Shown: positions 11,801 through 21,458 of the stretch, one piece after another
How the letters are laid out: each line of letters opens with the position of its first letter
Position numbering within the stretch: position 1 is the stretch's first letter
Assembly (NCBI GenBank): GCA_949987705.1
Contig: CATLJY010000126.1
Span: 1-64,000 of the forward strand
DNA from: Thereva unica
Taxonomy: Eukaryota; Arthropoda; Insecta; Diptera; Therevidae
Reading direction: 5' to 3'
DNA: 64,000 nucleotides
The notes under the pieces: generated by a model
What the model was told of the DNA's origin: nothing
The model's input: only the letters and a program-made list of their open reading frames with translations
Database searches by the model: none
Program-made: the position numbers and the translations under genes

Positions 11801-12766
11801 TTTTCGGCCAATGAGGAACACCAACAGGACTCTCAACGGCTGCATAGCTCAGCATCAGCATCAAAAACGCTTCCAACTAATCATGAAGCTGATGGTACTC
11901 CAGGCGTTACTCCGGATTGGAATAAGCATTCATCTAGTGAAATATCTGTCGCCTGTCTGCAGGACAAATCGATTGAAAAACCCCACTACTCGACAACCCG
12001 TCAAGGACCGACCGATCTCCAATCGCAACTTACTGAACTTCACTCAGACAATGAACGTCTTTTAAAGAAGAAAGATGTACATTTTCAATCATTATGTCGT
12101 CAAACTGAGAAACTCGAAGACTCTCGCCCTCGAATAGGTACACTACAAAAGTTACCATTTCGAAAATCTAGCCAATCTATCGATACTGGAACAACGAAAC
12201 GTGAACGGAAACTTTCAAATATACTAAAAAATGCGCCAGAAGAATTGAACTCAGAACTAAATGAACTCCGCCAAGCCTTAGAGAAGTCGACCCATGAAAT
12301 CGCAAGACTCCGTGAACGAACTATCTTTCTAAACTCGACCACTGATGCCGTTAATGTAGAACGGAAGCAGATCGAGTCTCAGCTAGTACAAGCCAAGTAC
12401 AAAGTCTCAAGAAATAACGCAAAGTATGCACTATCTGACTTTGAGTACCAATATGAAAACCTCCAAGTATCAACAGATCCAGGACAGTACAAACGAATTG
12501 CAGGATCAATACAAATACCATCGCCCTATGTAATAGTGGAGCCCGCCTTATGGGAGAAAATTAAGGCCCTTCCACTACCATGGACAAGAATTATGAACGC
12601 CAAAACATCCTATCGCACCCAGTTCGAAGGGAAAATCTTACGATTCACCCTAAACAAGGACCGAACGTGCCGGGTGGTACTTCACCCCCCAGGGAAACCC
12701 CTCCAGCAAGGGCACTCCACTAATGGACTACAAAGGAAGAAAAACCACAACAAACCCAAGAACTAA
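8885..12766 (+). CDS. BEL/Pao Gag-protease fused to a novel coiled-coil C-terminal region
   Basis: 1293 codons with no interruption, starting at the first ATG after the primer-binding site. Residues about 130-300 are a BEL-type Gag (LPRISLPSFSGNYAEWTSF, DUF1759-like). Three Cys/His knuckles follow at about 337-401 (CAHCGTDH, CINCLGRGH, CIHCKKRHH). About 460-605 is a retropepsin of the DUF1758 type with active site LLDPGSQSSF and a terminal GWILSG. Near residues 641-655 the words EEVPTTAELRREQQ resemble the linker that normally leads into BEL reverse transcriptase, and then the homology stops. The remaining 620 or so residues are Ser/Pro/Lys-rich (about 680-900), predicted coiled coil (about 930-1190, for example ELNSELNELRQALEKS), and end in a basic tail. 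I do not recognise this part. There is no YVDD, RNase H or integrase motif. The C-terminal region may be a captured sequence or a packaging or regulatory adaptation; both are inference. Confidence 0.85.
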   Translation: MDKLIKKQEILVEDLQNSLRNYGKDSKTRKTTQYLKRRLARVNSLWEQISINHSTLVDAAAEEIPIEAVADYISGPTFMETEEVYLLHVGELEDLISSAETSKTTLSIQNCAPSGSPGSNANIDPGVETSLKLPRISLPSFSGNYAEWTSFHDLFVALIHNKRNLSNAEKLHYLKASTHGEAARLIQGFAITDLNYETAWNILKERFDNKRMLVHVQLDKLFNQAQASENADSVKKLLDTTTESVQNLQNLDVQDIFDLMLIYIVTRKLPRDSLQLWEQQIASDNKLPSFDTLKQFLETRFRTLEAIDSAKSKPTKSIQQSKSISRIQSFVVNQTSTCAHCGTDHSLRNCPQFIALPFTERNVIVRHSGLCINCLGRGHRASACPSKHTCIHCKKRHHSLLHVNPTKPEASPIHTTPHARDIASTTQTSVPQVQVNALHSSTHREVLLYTALITLQGTHGIQRTFRALLDPGSQSSFITEYAVQTLALPKRRITAPIFGVGQAEVGTAETMVKTALVVPAHSFTMDVTALVLKNLTSQLPSQPITSTEWNHIQGLKLADPTFDQPGRIDVILGAEIYGSLLLPNLRKGLKGQPVAQNTILGWILSGEASKEDSNSTPINSFTSILSSTSFSQQTQKFQRAEEVPTTAELRREQQGIPVTDSPSNIENRLMSTHKPGFSQQLVRQKHIEAAPVHPQSKLYSTPKNSPTQNSTPTTETSAKNPLRKPKPIRTPLSSGILRKPKCSPDLVSPVVSKVSSSTKPPGNGINNNSSKVVSRNFATTKGTPKASPILKRPSSHRSLNSVAVSRKTLGTSGSKNPPAAGQPITSGHHSPLKSSTSVSRLDGISLKTKARTYGFTDKLNQNCKSSKHKSDRGSKKRISDRVLDSIAVRKPRKKNALIDQRDVTCHPAAERNLTEINLYPQRDATKQQQQSMMQELQTHSERLTLVNMSLEAHIVELSKSHSEMSQLRDNPLFSANEEHQQDSQRLHSSASASKTLPTNHEADGTPGVTPDWNKHSSSEISVACLQDKSIEKPHYSTTRQGPTDLQSQLTELHSDNERLLKKKDVHFQSLCRQTEKLEDSRPRIGTLQKLPFRKSSQSIDTGTTKRERKLSNILKNAPEELNSELNELRQALEKSTHEIARLRERTIFLNSTTDAVNVERKQIESQLVQAKYKVSRNNAKYALSDFEYQYENLQVSTDPGQYKRIAGSIQIPSPYVIVEPALWEKIKALPLPWTRIMNAKTSYRTQFEGKILRFTLNKDRTCRVVLHPPGKPLQQGHSTNGLQRKKNHNKPKN

Positions 12767-12807
12767 TCGTCAAACCTGAAATGAATAAATTCGAATTTGG
12801 TGGCTTC

Positions 12808-12821
12808 AAGGCCCCGGAGGA
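12808..12821 (+). promoter_or_regulatory. Purine-rich tract before the right LTR
   Basis: AAGGCCCCGGAGGA sits immediately upstream of the right LTR, at the position of the polypurine tract that primes plus-strand synthesis. It is interrupted by four C residues, so the call is positional. Confidence 0.4.
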
Positions 12822-13941
12822 TGTTCAGTCCTAGAAATATATACCTAAAAATACATAAAATAAATTACGAAATTTTCACATATTTAGATATATTTACCTC
12901 CGCATACGAGAAATTATCGTCCAAAACACTCCAAATAAAAACATCCGCCCGGTGGCAACTGACCGAAAACAATAACAAATTTGATGGTCGGCTGCATCCA
13001 TCCTAAAACGAAAATTAATTAAACACAAAGTATCAAGTCTTATAAAATAAAAATACTCACCTGACAACACTGAAGATCCACCGCAACATAACGCCTATAC
13101 TCCCATTAAAACCCTAAAAAGAAAAAATAATAATTAAATTAAAAGATATATATAAAAATAATTACAAAAACCTACCGAGCCGACAGAATTGACAGCCAAT
13201 TGTCAACACTGACGCACACATAGGAAACACGATCCACAACAAGTTCTGAAGCTCCCCACCAAGCTCCGCTAAGGAAACACGATCCACAACAAGTTCTAAA
13301 GCTCCCCACCAGGTCCCACTGACGCATTACAGTGGAGCAAATAAATACCGGAGCGCGTTGCCCAAAGCTTCAGATCACTCTTGATCTTCTATACGAATTT
13401 GAGGTAGAAATCGAAGCGATCTCAACTCGGTCACATTAGACGTTTTGAAGCTAGTGTGAATTTCTGATTATATTAGCTGTATTGGGCTAATATAAATTCT
13501 AAATTTCTGATTATATTAGCTGTATTGGGCTAATATAAATTCTTGGTTGCATTAGTTGCCCTGAAGCTAATGCAAATATCTTTATTAACGCAATTTAACT
13601 TTCAGCAAAGTTCCGCACCACCATTATCAGGGAGATCTACCATCGTGACCACGCAAAGTTCTAGGAGTACCAAATACCCGGAGAAAGCTGTTACCAACAA
13701 AGGTTTTACAGTCGAGACCATCCACACGTAGAGGAAAACTTCGAAGCAGGAGAAAAGCTGTGTTTAAAGGTTGTACAATAAAAAATCGAAAAATTGGATT
13801 AGAATAATAAATTTTAGTTAATAAGCAGATTGTAATAATTGAAATAAATTGTTAAGTATTGAGTGAACCTTGCAGTCTTTTTCTCTAACGTCGCATTTAT
13901 TCACTGAGTTTGTTATAAAGAGGCTATCGGAGCCCTAAACA
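12822..13941 (+). repeat. Right LTR of the BEL/Pao element
   Basis: Direct repeat of 7627-8746 at a constant offset of 5195 bases from start to end, so there are no net indels. I saw one substitution (AACAATAAA against AATAATAAA). It is followed by GTACT. Confidence 0.95.
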
Positions 13942-13946
13942 GTACT

Positions 13947-14869
13947 TGCTTTTGTTATTGCTTTTGTTTTCGATTGTCATTTAATTATGTTTCTTCTTTT
14001 TTTAGTGTATCGATTTCATAATGAGAAAAACGTGTGGGGCAACGCAAAGGCGTGCCGGGGGGGCTAAGCTCCTCTTAGCCCCTGCAATCCATAATAATGA
14101 CAAGTTTTTTCGCGATGTGCAAAGCTGATGAATTTACAAGAACTTTGCCTCATTACACCAATTCTGAAAGTTTTCTTTTGCGTTTGTTATTAGTTAATGT
14201 TCATCAAAGCTTTAAGAACAGAGTTTGAAAGTGCGTCATTCAAAGCTTTAAGAACAGTCCGTGGTCAAGTGTGCTCAGTATACAGTCGTAAAACTTGTCA
14301 AAACCCAGTGGGAAAAATTGGGAGCGCTCCTCAGGGGAGCTTATTTTGACCGCTGTTAAATATGCTTCCGGGAGAGCATCACTGGAGTTTCCGTAAATTT
14401 TGTAGAACGAAGAAAACGGGCGATAATTTTGGTGACCGTAAAGGGTAATATTAGCATACTCAATGGACTGGCTCTCGTTCGATACGGAGGACAAGCAGCT
14501 TTGAACATGGTTAGAATTTAGTTGGGGCACTGCTTTGGTAAAACTATGCTCGCTCTTGGAAAGCAAAAAGCAATTGCAAAAAAATGAACAAAATAAAAGT
14601 TTTTTGATTCCGTATGCTTCCTTTTTAAGCTTTTTAAGGAATGATAAAACATGGATATTGGAGCACTCCATTTCCGGAAGAAGGCTTCAATTTTTATACA
14701 AGGACATTGGAAACATAAGCTTATCAGCTCATCTTATCCACATCAAATACGAACGTACTTTTCATCGAATTTAATCAATTAATGGGAAAAATTTAAGGAC
14801 AATATGGTGGAAGATATTTTACAGGGGATGCGTGGCTCGAATTCATAACCTCAAAAGAATATTACAGTG
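13947..14869. other. No gene recognised
   Basis: Holds a short hairpin (GGGGCTAAGCTCCTCTTAGCCCC, about 14058-14080). It also has open frames on both strands (14240-14671 minus, 14535-14774 plus) with no recognised domain. The part closest to the Helitron helicase relic may be more of the same degraded Rep/helicase protein. Confidence 0.4.
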
Positions 14870-15790
14870 GAAATCCATAAAGAAGCGCTGGTGCTGATCG
14901 AGGACATGTGTCTTATGATAACAAATTATTGACGAAACTGGGTGTGATTTCGCTCGATCGTCCGGTGCACGCAATATTCGATATTGATGTGCTTACGAAT
15001 GTTCAAAAAATGAACCAGCAATAATGTTATATTTACGAGACAATTACGACAGTCGTCAACGACGGAAACTAGTGATGAGCAAGACTGGTCTTACACATTT
15101 AGCAAGACCAAGACAGGACAAGCCTGCAAGATTAAGACAGCAAGACTTTGTGCTCATCACTAACTGCGAAAAGTCTTGCAGACCAGTCTTGCTCATTACT
15201 AATGGAAGCGGTGGACATAAATTTTATTGGTGCTCCGGGTAAGATCTATGTAGTGCGAGATCGGGTTTATAATCAGTGGAGAGAACCGTTGCCAGAAGCA
15301 AGGAGCAGATCCCGGTTGTAGAACTATCAAAGAAGTAGATGCTCTTGGAGGCATGGGAGAAACATTTATGATATCTAATATTTGTGCAGCAATGCGATGG
15401 CAAAGGTCAAATTGCCTTAGCACTGGCATCTTAAGGAATCGCTGTCAAGTTCTTGGATGGCACACTCTGCCCTGAAGCTCCCAATGAATATGCAGATTAG
15501 CAAAACCAAACATGCAACTCCTTTTTTCTAAGACTTGTGTAGTGGCGAAAGTTCCACAGCAATGCAAAATAATCATTTGGGATGAATGTACCATGGCGAA
15601 TAAAAAATCATTTGAAGCCTTCGATCGAAAACTGCAAGATCTGCATGGAAATCAAAACCTATTTTTGTGGCCGGTGATATTCCTCATCCATTTCCCGTCA
15701 TTACCGCTGCTGCTGAGCTAAATGCGTGTCTTAAATCGTCTAATTTGTGGCTTCAGGTTAAAACACTTGCAGGTCAATTCTCAAATCAGC
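14870..15790 (+). pseudogene. Helitron Pif1-type helicase relic
   Basis: In broken plus-strand frames the sequence follows the helicase half of a Helitron Rep/Hel protein. About 14880-14925 reads EALVLIEDMCLMITN. About 15330-15370 gives VDALGGMGETFMIS, a decayed Walker A region (normally GGTGKT). About 15540-15650 gives QQCKIIIWDECTMANKKS, the Walker B DE motif. About 15668-15775 gives VAGDI...ELNACLKSSNLW, as in motif III and beyond. Frames change several times and stops occur, so it is dead. A 132-bp MITE is inserted at 15070. No Rep HUH motif was found. Confidence 0.7.
15070..15201. mobile_element. 132-bp MITE inside the Helitron relic
   Basis: Inverted ends TAGTGATGAGCAAGACTGGT (left) and ACCAGTCTTGCTCATTACTA (right), with a further GTGCTCATCACTA copy inside. 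The flanks ACGGAAAC and ATGGAAGC match at 6 of 8 positions, which would fit an aged 8-bp duplication of the hAT type. The superfamily is an inference. Confidence 0.6.
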
Positions 15791-15799
15791 AATGACATC

Positions 15800-16315
15800 T
15801 CAAAAATCACAACAAAGTCAAAAAGGTATGGTGAGTCACAGTTGTGACTTTTTCGTTTCTCGTTTGCCAGTCGCAAGTTATGACAATCGCAGGGTTGTGA
15901 TGACATGTAGACCTGATCACGGAGATGACAAAATAATAACAATGGAAGAATTTTTTTTTTTAATTCTCAATTTATTTATATCAGGGATCGTAAATAACTG
16001 TTATATTTGTATTTTTGACTTAAAAAATCAAATAGTAAATGTTGTCTGATCTGCATAAAATTTATACTGGATACTCAGAATAGCGAGTTCTACGCGGTGG
16101 TGGGATTGCTTTTAAATTGTAGATTTTTATTATAAAAGTCAAGTTTAATAGTTAAAATTACTTTTAATTTTTTAAATAAAAAATAACAGTTATATTTAAC
16201 TAAAAAAGTTTTAGGTCATTAAAAACCCTTATTTTTGTTTTTTATTTGCAAAGTCTTTCAAAACTGTTATGAGATGACTTTTATTTTTAAAATCAAAAAT
16301 AACTGTTAAATAAAA
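15800..16315. other. AT-rich, no gene recognised
   Basis: AT-rich sequence with scattered AAAAGTC/GACTTTT words that recur after the next element (18785-18910). This suggests that the element inserted into a locally repetitive AT tract. Confidence 0.4.
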
Positions 16316-18776
16316 TAAATGATTAAAAAAAATTTTTAAAAAAAATTCTTTTCATTAACTAAAAAATGTACTGAAAAGTAAAAAATAAAAAATATTTTAA
16401 AGAAAGCGTGAAATTTCAATTTTAATGAAAAAGTTAATTAAAAGAATGGCGCATTTTTCATCAAAAAATTTTGTTAGAATTTGAAATTAACAAACCAAAA
16501 AATTGAGGGTTATTGTAAATCTCACGCGATTTACAGTTATATTTTCAATTTTTGATGAAAAATGCGCCATTCTTTTAATTAACTTTTTCGTTAAAATTGA
16601 AATTTCACGCTTTCTTTAAAATATTTTTTATTTTTTACTTTTCAGTACATTTTTTAGTTAATGAAAAGAATTTTTTTTAAAAATTTTTTTTAACCATTTA
16701 TTTTATTTTCTACTTTTTAGTTTATTATATGTATTCCGCCATTTTATGATGGCAATTCTATTAGATTTAAAATTACGTCACACAGTTTACTGTATTCATT
16801 TGATACCCATGTCGTGGGCTCGGTGGAACATAATTGCAAAAACGGCCGCCATCTCGGAACCGTCTTCTTGATTTTTTTACAAAAAGGTCAGATTGCATTT
16901 AGTACTTATACATGATGAGTTGAACTCAAGTTGAACCCAAGTCTAACTAAATGTAAACGATAGTCGAGTTGGGTTAAGGTTGACTGAACTCGACCCAGCT
17001 CTGCTACCTGGGTTTAGTTGAAATTATGCATACGGACATGAGTTCAGTATTTGAGTAGTTGAATTTAGTTGACAGCAGCATCTCTGTGTTTGTTTGTGAT
17101 TTTTTGTAACGTGTATTGCTTCTTTATTATCAACTCACCCTTAACTCAACTATTCATCTCATCATTCATACACATTAACCACCCGAACTACGAGTGTGTG
17201 CAAAATTGGAAGTTGATCGATTATATTTTCTACTTTTTAGTCTATTATAAGCTTTCCGCAATTTAGTGTTGGCCGCCATTTTGAATTTGGAATGACGCCA
17301 CATAGCTTATTGTGTTCTACCTGTCCTTTCATTTGATACCCATGTCAGAGGGCCGCGGAGCACAATTTCAAAAATCGGGCGCCATTTTGGAACCGCCATC
17401 TTGATATTTTTACAAAATGGCCAGATTGCATTGTCATCCAAACTAAACGTGTATGCAAAATTTCAGCTCTATCCGAAACCGGGAAGTGGGTCAAATTTAA
17501 CTTCCAAGATTTGACGACAAACAGTGTAAGTGTTGGCCGCCATTTTGAATTTGGAATGACGCCACATAGCTTATTGTGTTCTACCTGTCATATCCTTTCA
17601 TTTGATACCCATGTCAGAGGGCCGCGGAGCACAATTTCAAAAATCGGGCGCCATTTTGGAACCGCCATCTTGATATTTTTACAAAATGGCCAGATTGCAT
17701 TGTCATCCAAACTAAACGTGTATGCAAAATTTCAGCTCTATCCGAAACCGGGAAGTGGGTCAAATTTAACTTCCAAGATTTGACGACAAACAGTGTAAGT
17801 GTTGGCCGCCATTTTGAATTTGGAATGACGCCACATAGCTTATTGTGTTCTACCTGTCATATCCCTTCATTTGATACCCATGGCAGAGGGCTGTGGAGCA
17901 CAATTTCAAAAATCGGGCGCCATTTTGGAACCGCCATCTTGATATTTTTACAAAATGGCCAGATTGCATTGTCATCCAAACTAAACGTGTATGCAAAATT
18001 TCAGCTCTATCCGAAACCGGGAAGTGGGTCAAATTTAACTTCCAAAATTTTACGACAAACAGTGTAAGTGTTGGCCGCCATTTTGAATTTGGAATGACGC
18101 CACATAGCTTATTGTGTTCTACCTGTCATATCCTTTCATTTGATACCCATGTCAGAGGGCCGCGGAGCACAATTTCAAAAATCGGGCGCCATTTTGGAAC
18201 CGCCATCTTGATATTTTTACAAAATGTCCAGATTGCATTGTCATCCAAACTAAACGTGTATGCAAAATTTCAGCTCTATCCGAAACCGGGAAGTGGGTTA
18301 AATTTAACTTCCAAGATTTGACGACAAACAGTGTAAGTGTTGGCCGCCATTTTGAATTTGGAATGACGCCACATAGCTTATTGTGTTCTACCTGTCATAT
18401 CCTTTCATTTGATACCCATGCCAGAGGGCCGCGGAGCACAATTTCAAAAATCGGGCGCCATTTTGGAACCGCCATCTTGATATTTTTACAAAATGGCCAG
18501 ATTGCATTGTCATCCAAACTAAACGTGTATGTAAAATTTCAGCTCTATCCGAAACCGGGAAGTGGGTCAAATTTAACTTCCAAGATTTGACGACAAACAG
18601 TGGCACAATTTCAAAAATCGGGCGCCATTTTGGAACCGCCATTTTGATATTTTTACAAAATGGCCAGATTGCATTGTCATCCAAACTAAACGTGTATGCA
18701 AAATTTCAGCTCTATCCGAAACCGGGAAGTGGGTCAAATTTAACTTCCAAGATTTGACGACAAACAGTGTAAGTTA
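16316..18776 (+). mobile_element. Palindrome-headed repeat element, copy 1, with 269-bp array
   Basis: Three parts. The head, 16316 to about 16709, is a palindrome with arms of about 190 bases and a short centre near AACAAACCAAAAAATTGAGGG. A unique spacer rich in GTTGA/CAACT words spans about 16710-17264. The tail is a tandem array of a 269-bp unit (starts at 17265, 17532, 17801, 18070 and 18339, then a partial unit to 18776). Copies 2 (21488-22723) and 3 (about 53217-54660, reversed) share the whole design but have about one unit each. Open frames of 90-95 codons in every unit fall in different phases because 269 is not a multiple of 3, so they are not genes. Confidence 0.85.
17265..18776 (+). 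repeat. 269-bp tandem repeat, about 5.6 units
   Basis: Each unit runs from GTTGGCCGCCATTTTG through CATTTGATACCCATGTC and AAACCGGGAAGTGGG to CGACAAACAGTGTAAGT. Spacing is exactly 269 bases for several consecutive units and identity is very high, which suggests recent amplification. The last unit is cut at its 5' part (joins at about 18601). Confidence 0.95.
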
Positions 18777-20090
18777 AATAAAAGAATTTAAAAAGACTTT
18801 TATTTTTTCCTGTCTTGCATAAAAGTCTTTTTAAGATTTTTATTTTTCCAGTTTTTCTATAAAAGTCTTTGAAGACTTTTATTTTTAAAATATAAAAATA
18901 AAAGTCTTTTGCTGAAAACAGATAAATTGTCTATTCAAAACGTTAAGAAAATCGAACTGATCACGAAAATCGGGGTCCCGCGGTCCTAAAAAAAGGGCGT
19001 CACCCCTAAAAGTCCAAAAAACACCCCTTTTTAGAGGTTTTTCGCGATTATTTCGATAATAATGAAAACTAATGAAATGAAATACATTTTTTTAAATATT
19101 TATTTGCGAAAGTGGTTGATTTGTACTAAATCAACTCGAACTTTATGATAAAGGGTGATCATAAAGGGTTGAAACCACCCCTAAATCGGCTACAAATAGA
19201 AAAAATTAATTTTTTTTTTCAAGTTTATGCTTCAAATGAGATTGTGAGCGTAACTGCCAGGCATAACTAAATTATTTTCAACCCTTCAGGGATTAAAACT
19301 ACCCCTACAATTATAAAAATCAACTTTATATAAAAAAAATTGAATTTTTTTTTGCTTTTTGCTTGAAATTTGGTTCAATAGGTATTATCAGCCAAAAATA
19401 GTACTACCCCTGCATTAAAATTGTTATTGAAAAAAAAATGAAATTTATTAGTTTGCATTAAAACTAATTTATTTTATTTTTGATGAAATATTATTAAAAC
19501 ATTTGGAAAATTTATTTTAACCCTCTTCTTAAAGAAGTTAAACCACATAAATAAAACCAATTTAAATTTATTTAATGAATTTTTTGAATAAAATATCCAT
19601 GGGGCAAAAAAAATAAGGCAAAAATGTCAACAACAGAAGTGTTTGAAATTTTTGTTTTATTAGAAAATATCTGCCTAAATGTCATTAAAAAAAAATTTTT
19701 ATATTTCAATTACATTTTTATTAATCCAAAATCCTTACTACGCGCGCGCGAAATTTTTATTTTGGTTATATATATATATTTTTTTTTAATAAACAAAATT
19801 GAAATTCTTCTAATGTTATTGTTATTAACAAAATTTAATTAACAAAAAAGTGATGACAACCGTCAAAAATTTATAAGGTTAGGAAATAGCTGTCAAAATA
19901 GCTGCACTTTTGTAAAGGCGTATTTCCAAATACGCCTTTATTTTTCTTAACCTAAAATAGCTCAAATTCTACAAGAAATCATTCGGACAACAATTAAAAT
20001 ATTCGAAATGACTGTTATTCGGAAATCAATTCAATTTCCGGGTTTTCGCGTTTCGCGTTTTGCGTTTCGCGTTTTCCAGTGGATTTAGAC
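18777..20090. other. AT-rich, no gene recognised; one clear hairpin
   Basis: AT-rich DNA with AAAAGTCTTT/AAAGACTTTT words near 18785-18910 and a clean hairpin AAAGGCGTATTTCC...ATACGCCTTT at 19914-19939. A GC-flavoured tract of repeated TTTCGCG/TTTTGCG words lies at 20041-20080 just before the Helitron-like element. No coding domain is seen. Confidence 0.5.
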
Positions 20091-20093
20091 ACT

Positions 20094-21245
20094 TCCTATT
20101 ATAAATGCGAAAGTAGCTCTGTCTGTCTGTCTGTTACGCTTTCACGCCTAAGCCACTGGACCGATTTTGATGAAATTTGCTACAGACATAGTTTATACCT
20201 TGGAGACGGACATAGGCTCCTTTTTATGGAGAAAATAGGGTTGAAGGGGGTGAAATGGGGCTCAATAAGTTGTAAGGGGATTTTTTTTCTTTACTTTTTT
20301 TCTATTGTATAAAAAGTAACTGACTGACAGACAAAGCACAACCTAAACCGCTAGAGCTAAAGGGCTGAAATTTTGACAGTGCATCCCTATAATGATGTGG
20401 ACATCCACTAAGAAGCGATTTTTCGAAATTCTCACCCCCTAAGGGAGTGAAATGGGGTTTATCCAAACCGCTAAAGCTATAGGGCTGGAATTTTGACAGT
20501 GAATCCGTATAATGGCGTGGACATCCACTATAAAGCAATTTTTCGGAATTCATCCCCTAAGGGGGTGAAATGGGGTCAACTCAAAACCGCTGGAGCTATA
20601 GGGCTGAAATTTTGACAGTGCATCCCTATAATGACGTAGACATCCACTAAAAAGCGATTTTTCGAAATTCATCCCCTAAGGGGTTGAAATGCGGTTTATC
20701 CAAACCGCTAAAGTTATAGGGCTGAAATTTTGACAGTGCATCCCTATAATGGCGTGGACATCCACTAAAAAGCGATTTTTCGAAATTTATCCCCTAAGGT
20801 GGTGAAATGGGGTTTACCCAAACCGCTGGAGCTATAGGGCTGAAATTTTGACAGTGCATCCCCTTACCCTTAATGACGTGGACATCCACTAATAAGCGAT
20901 TTTGCGAAATTCATCCCCTAAGGGGATGAAATGGGGTTAACCCAAAACTCTGAAGCTGAAGGGCTGAAATTTTGACAGTGCGTCCCTATAATCACGAAGA
21001 AATGAATGACTCGAAATTCACTTTATTTAATATTCATTTGTGATTGCTTCATAATTTCTTGCACCCACGTAAATAGTCGAACAAACTTAACGAAAGTTAA
21101 GTATTTATTAAAAAAATGCACTATAATAAACCCTTTTTAGGGATAATAACAGCTGACTTTTTTGTTTTTTTTTTTAAGGAAAACATTGCACATAATATAC
21201 AGTTTTTATTTAAAGGCGTTGCAAGGCACGCGGGGTTTATGCTAG
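20094..21245 (+). mobile_element. Near-complete Helitron-like element with 120-bp central repeats
   Basis: Starts TCCTATTATAAATGCG, with TCTGTCTGTC and TTACGCTTTCACG, and ends GGCGTTGCAAGGCACGCGGG, then TTTATGCTAG. The TC start, the CTAG end and the subterminal hairpin fit a Helitron, although the base before TC is T rather than the usual A. Between about 20330 and 20990 there are six tandem units of about 119-120 bases (anchor GACAGTGCATCCCTATAATG). No Rep/helicase is present, so it is non-autonomous. A reversed fragment of the same family lies at 40083-40640. Confidence 0.7.
20330..20990 (+). repeat. 119-120-bp tandem repeat, 6 units, inside the Helitron-like element
   Basis: Units contain AAACCGCTRGAGCTATAGGG, TGAAATTTTGACAGTG, GACATCCACTAAAAAGCGAT and CATCCCCTAAGGGGRTGAAA. 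The anchor recurs at about 20376, 20496, 20615, 20735, 20852 and 20971. The CCCCTAAGGGG palindrome in each unit is notable. Confidence 0.9.
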
Positions 21246-21453
21246 TATTATATATTTTCACAACAAGCTAACAAAACATGTTTTTTTCACAATATTCGAC
21301 ATAAAATATATTTTCCCAGTCAATTTTGCAGCAGCTTTTTGTTTTCTGATCTTTGAACGAGTTGGTACTTTCCAATGATTCAAAGTCTATAAAGTTCGGT
21401 GAGAACGTGCAATTAATACTGCCGAAATGAAATGTATTTCCTTACCTCTTTCC
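21246..21453. other. Short gap, nothing recognised
   Basis: About 200 bases between the Helitron-like element and the gypsy element, with no recognisable feature. Confidence 0.4.
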
Positions 21454-21458
21454 ATTTC
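21454..21458. repeat. Target-site duplication ATTTC (left)
   Basis: ATTTC directly before the left LTR recurs at 38459-38463 directly after the right LTR, 17 kb away. This ties both LTRs to a single insertion. Confidence 0.85.

Larger units (their letters stand above)
7627..13941 (+). mobile_element. Complete BEL/Pao-type LTR retrotransposon lacking RT and integrase
   Basis: A 6315-bp element bounded by 1120-bp direct LTRs (7627-8746 and 12822-13941) and a 5-bp target duplication. The two LTRs look identical apart from one C/T difference (8614 region versus 13804 region), so the insertion is recent. Between them lie a primer-binding-site candidate, one ORF of 1293 codons and a purine-rich tract. 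Gag and protease are of BEL/Pao type, but no reverse transcriptase, RNase H or integrase is encoded. The element must borrow these from a relative, so it is non-autonomous yet has an intact coding region. Confidence 0.9.

Noticed and set aside
14240..14671. 143-codon minus-strand protein
   Set aside because: No recognised domain; the sequence on the other strand leads into Helitron relic material, so coding is not supported.
17511..18684. Repeated 90-142-codon open frames
   Set aside because: They follow the 269-bp tandem unit. Because 269 is not divisible by 3, each unit is read in a new phase, and there is no domain or codon bias to support a gene.
20302..20553. 83-codon minus-strand frame
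   Set aside because: Runs through 119-bp tandem units of the Helitron-like element.
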